Of a DNA stretch of 7,355 nucleotides, positions 6,384-7,355 are shown one piece after another. Source of the stretch: an uncultured Oscillospiraceae bacterium (lineage in GTDB: Bacteria; Bacillota; Clostridia; Oscillospirales; Oscillospiraceae). The translations under genes and the position numbers were made by a program. Below the pieces are notes generated by a model. It was given only the letters and a program-made list of their open reading frames with translations, had not been told where the DNA came from and did no database searches. The stretch is from positions 1 through 7,355 of the forward strand of contig CAKTOJ010000086.1 of NCBI GenBank assembly GCA_934589665.1, in the 5' to 3' direction. How positions within the stretch are numbered: position 1 is the first letter of the stretch; each line of letters opens with the position of its first letter.

Positions 6384-7355
6384 GGAACTTACGATTCAGG
6401 ACCTCGAGGCGCAGGCGGACACCCTGCTTGCCGCGGCGGATGAAATGGAGGAGCTGCTCCCCGCCGAGAGCAAAAGCTCTTCCAAGAAAGCCGAAAGCGA
6501 GGAAGCTCCGGAGAAAAAGGCTCCGCCGCTGGATGAAAAGCTCCTTGCCGGGCTTCCCGCCGCCGAGCTGCTGCAAAAGAGCGAAAAGCTGCGCGACCTG
6601 TTTGCCAAGGGCAAGCAGAAGGGCAAGCTCGACTCCGACGAGATCACCGAGGTGCTCGACGAGCTGGATGCGGACGACGACGGCCGCGAGCGTGTCTATA
6701 GCTCTCTCGACGCGCTGAGCATCGACTACATCAGCGGCGTTATTGAGCCTGACGATCTCGACGAGCCGCCGCTGGAGGCCATTGCCGAAATCGAGGAGGA
6801 GGAGCTTGCCGACCCCAACGAGCTGGCGGACAGCTTCTCCATCGACGACCCCGTGCGCATGTACCTCAAGGAGATCGGCAAGGTGCCTCTGCTCTCTGCC
6901 GATGAGGAGATCGCGCTGGCGACGAAGATGAACGCCAAGAACGACGCCGAGGCGCGCATCAAGGCCGCCGGCGAGTCCGGCGAAGCCATCCCCGACGAGG
7001 AAATGGCCGCACTGAAAAAGACGATTAAGGAGGGCGAATGCGCCAAGCAGAAGCTTGCCGAGGCGAACCTGCGTCTGGTCGTCTCCATTGCCAAGCGCTA
7101 TGTCGGCCGCGGCATGCTGTTCCTCGACCTCATTCAGGAGGGCAACCTGGGCCTGATCAAGGCAGTCGAGAAGTTCGATTACACCAAGGGCTACAAGTTC
7201 TCCACCTATGCAACATGGTGGATCCGTCAGGCCATCACCCGCGCCATCGCCGATCAGGCGCGCACCATCCGCATCCCCGTGCACATGGTCGAGACGATCA
7301 ACAAGGTCATCCGCGTTTCCCGCCAACTGCTCCAGTCCCTCGGTCACGATCCCTC
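6376..7355 (+). CDS. rpoD: Primary RNA polymerase sigma factor (RpoD/SigA), N-terminal part (3' end outside window)
   Basis: This is the housekeeping sigma factor that directs RNA polymerase to -35/-10 promoters. There are 326 codons, open to the window end. A region 1.1-like segment lies at about 67-119; region 1.2 begins [21 protein letters not shown] (158-178); region 2 starts at [20 protein letters not shown] (227-246), with the core-binding [19 protein letters not shown] (251-269) and the -10 recognition/melting segment [19 protein letters not shown] (272-290). Region 3 begins at about 301 ([10 protein letters not shown]); regions 3.1 to 4 are outside. The near-identity of region 2 to SigA of Bacillus argues for a primary rather than an alternative sigma factor. 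The N-terminus is longer than in B. subtilis SigA, with a Lys/Glu/Ser-rich linker (31-50), and an extra acidic/alanine-rich segment lies between regions 1.2 and 2.1. The start ATG has GGAGG (6363-6367) eight bases upstream, inside dnaG, implying translational coupling. Confidence 0.97.
   Translation, partial: MDKELTIQDLEAQADTLLAAADEMEELLPAESKSSSKKAESEEAPEKKAPPLDEKLLAGLPAAELLQKSEKLRDLFAKGKQKGKLDSDEITEVLDELDADDDGRERVYSSLDALSIDYISGVIEPDDLDEPPLEAIAEIEEEELADPNELADSFSIDDPVRMYLKEIGKVPLLSADEEIALATKMNAKNDAEARIKAAGESGEAIPDEEMAALKKTIKEGECAKQKLAEANLRLVVSIAKRYVGRGMLFLDLIQEGNLGLIKAVEKFDYTKGYKFSTYATWWIRQAITRAIADQARTIRIPVHMVETINKVIRVSRQLLQSLGHDP

Noticed and set aside
6274..7347. 357-codon open frame antisense to rpoD
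   Set aside because: Its Leu/Gly/Val/His-rich composition mirrors the acidic and lysine-rich sense strand. The sense strand is an unmistakable sigma factor.

Overview
The window looks like chromosomal DNA from a GC-rich, low-branching Firmicute of the Clostridia, probably an Oscillospiraceae/Ruminococcaceae-type gut anaerobe. The reasons are a dnaG-rpoD pair in the Firmicute arrangement, strong GGAGG-type ribosome binding sites, GC-rich third codon positions, and an acyltransferase/DUF6320-type pair that I associate with Clostridia. The lineage is an inference from gene content; no marker gene was compared.

Layout. (1) Bases 1-1212, plus strand: the 3' part of murC (peptidoglycan precursor ligase), followed closely by a free-standing YbaK/ProX-type aminoacyl-tRNA editing protein. 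(2) Bases 1221-1258: a strong hairpin terminator that appears to serve both strands, between convergent transcription units. (3) Bases 1257-3251, minus strand: a condensation-superfamily (alcohol acetyltransferase-like) acyltransferase, then a zinc-ribbon plus six-helix membrane protein, apparently one operon. (4) Bases 3252-3443: a divergent control region with a good promoter for the acyltransferase, a 10-bp direct repeat, a 12-bp palindrome and a leader hairpin for the gene on the other side. (5) Bases 3444-4385, plus strand: an HSL-type alpha/beta hydrolase, followed by a hairpin terminator. (6) Bases 4386-4595: terminator and control region ahead of dnaG. (7) Bases 4596-7355, plus strand: dnaG (primase) overlapping the start of rpoD/sigA (primary sigma factor), which runs off the window end.

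How the genes fit together. murC, the editing protein, dnaG and rpoD are housekeeping functions: wall synthesis, translation fidelity, replication priming and transcription initiation. Between them lies an accessory-looking block: an acyl-transferring enzyme, an ester-hydrolysing enzyme and an integral membrane protein, arranged around one shared intergenic region. The simplest reading is a small acyl/ester metabolism module with a membrane component. Its substrate cannot be read from the sequence, and this is the part of the window most likely to hold undescribed biology. No RNA genes, CRISPR arrays, insertion sequences or phage genes were seen, and no gene-free stretch exceeds about 210 bases.
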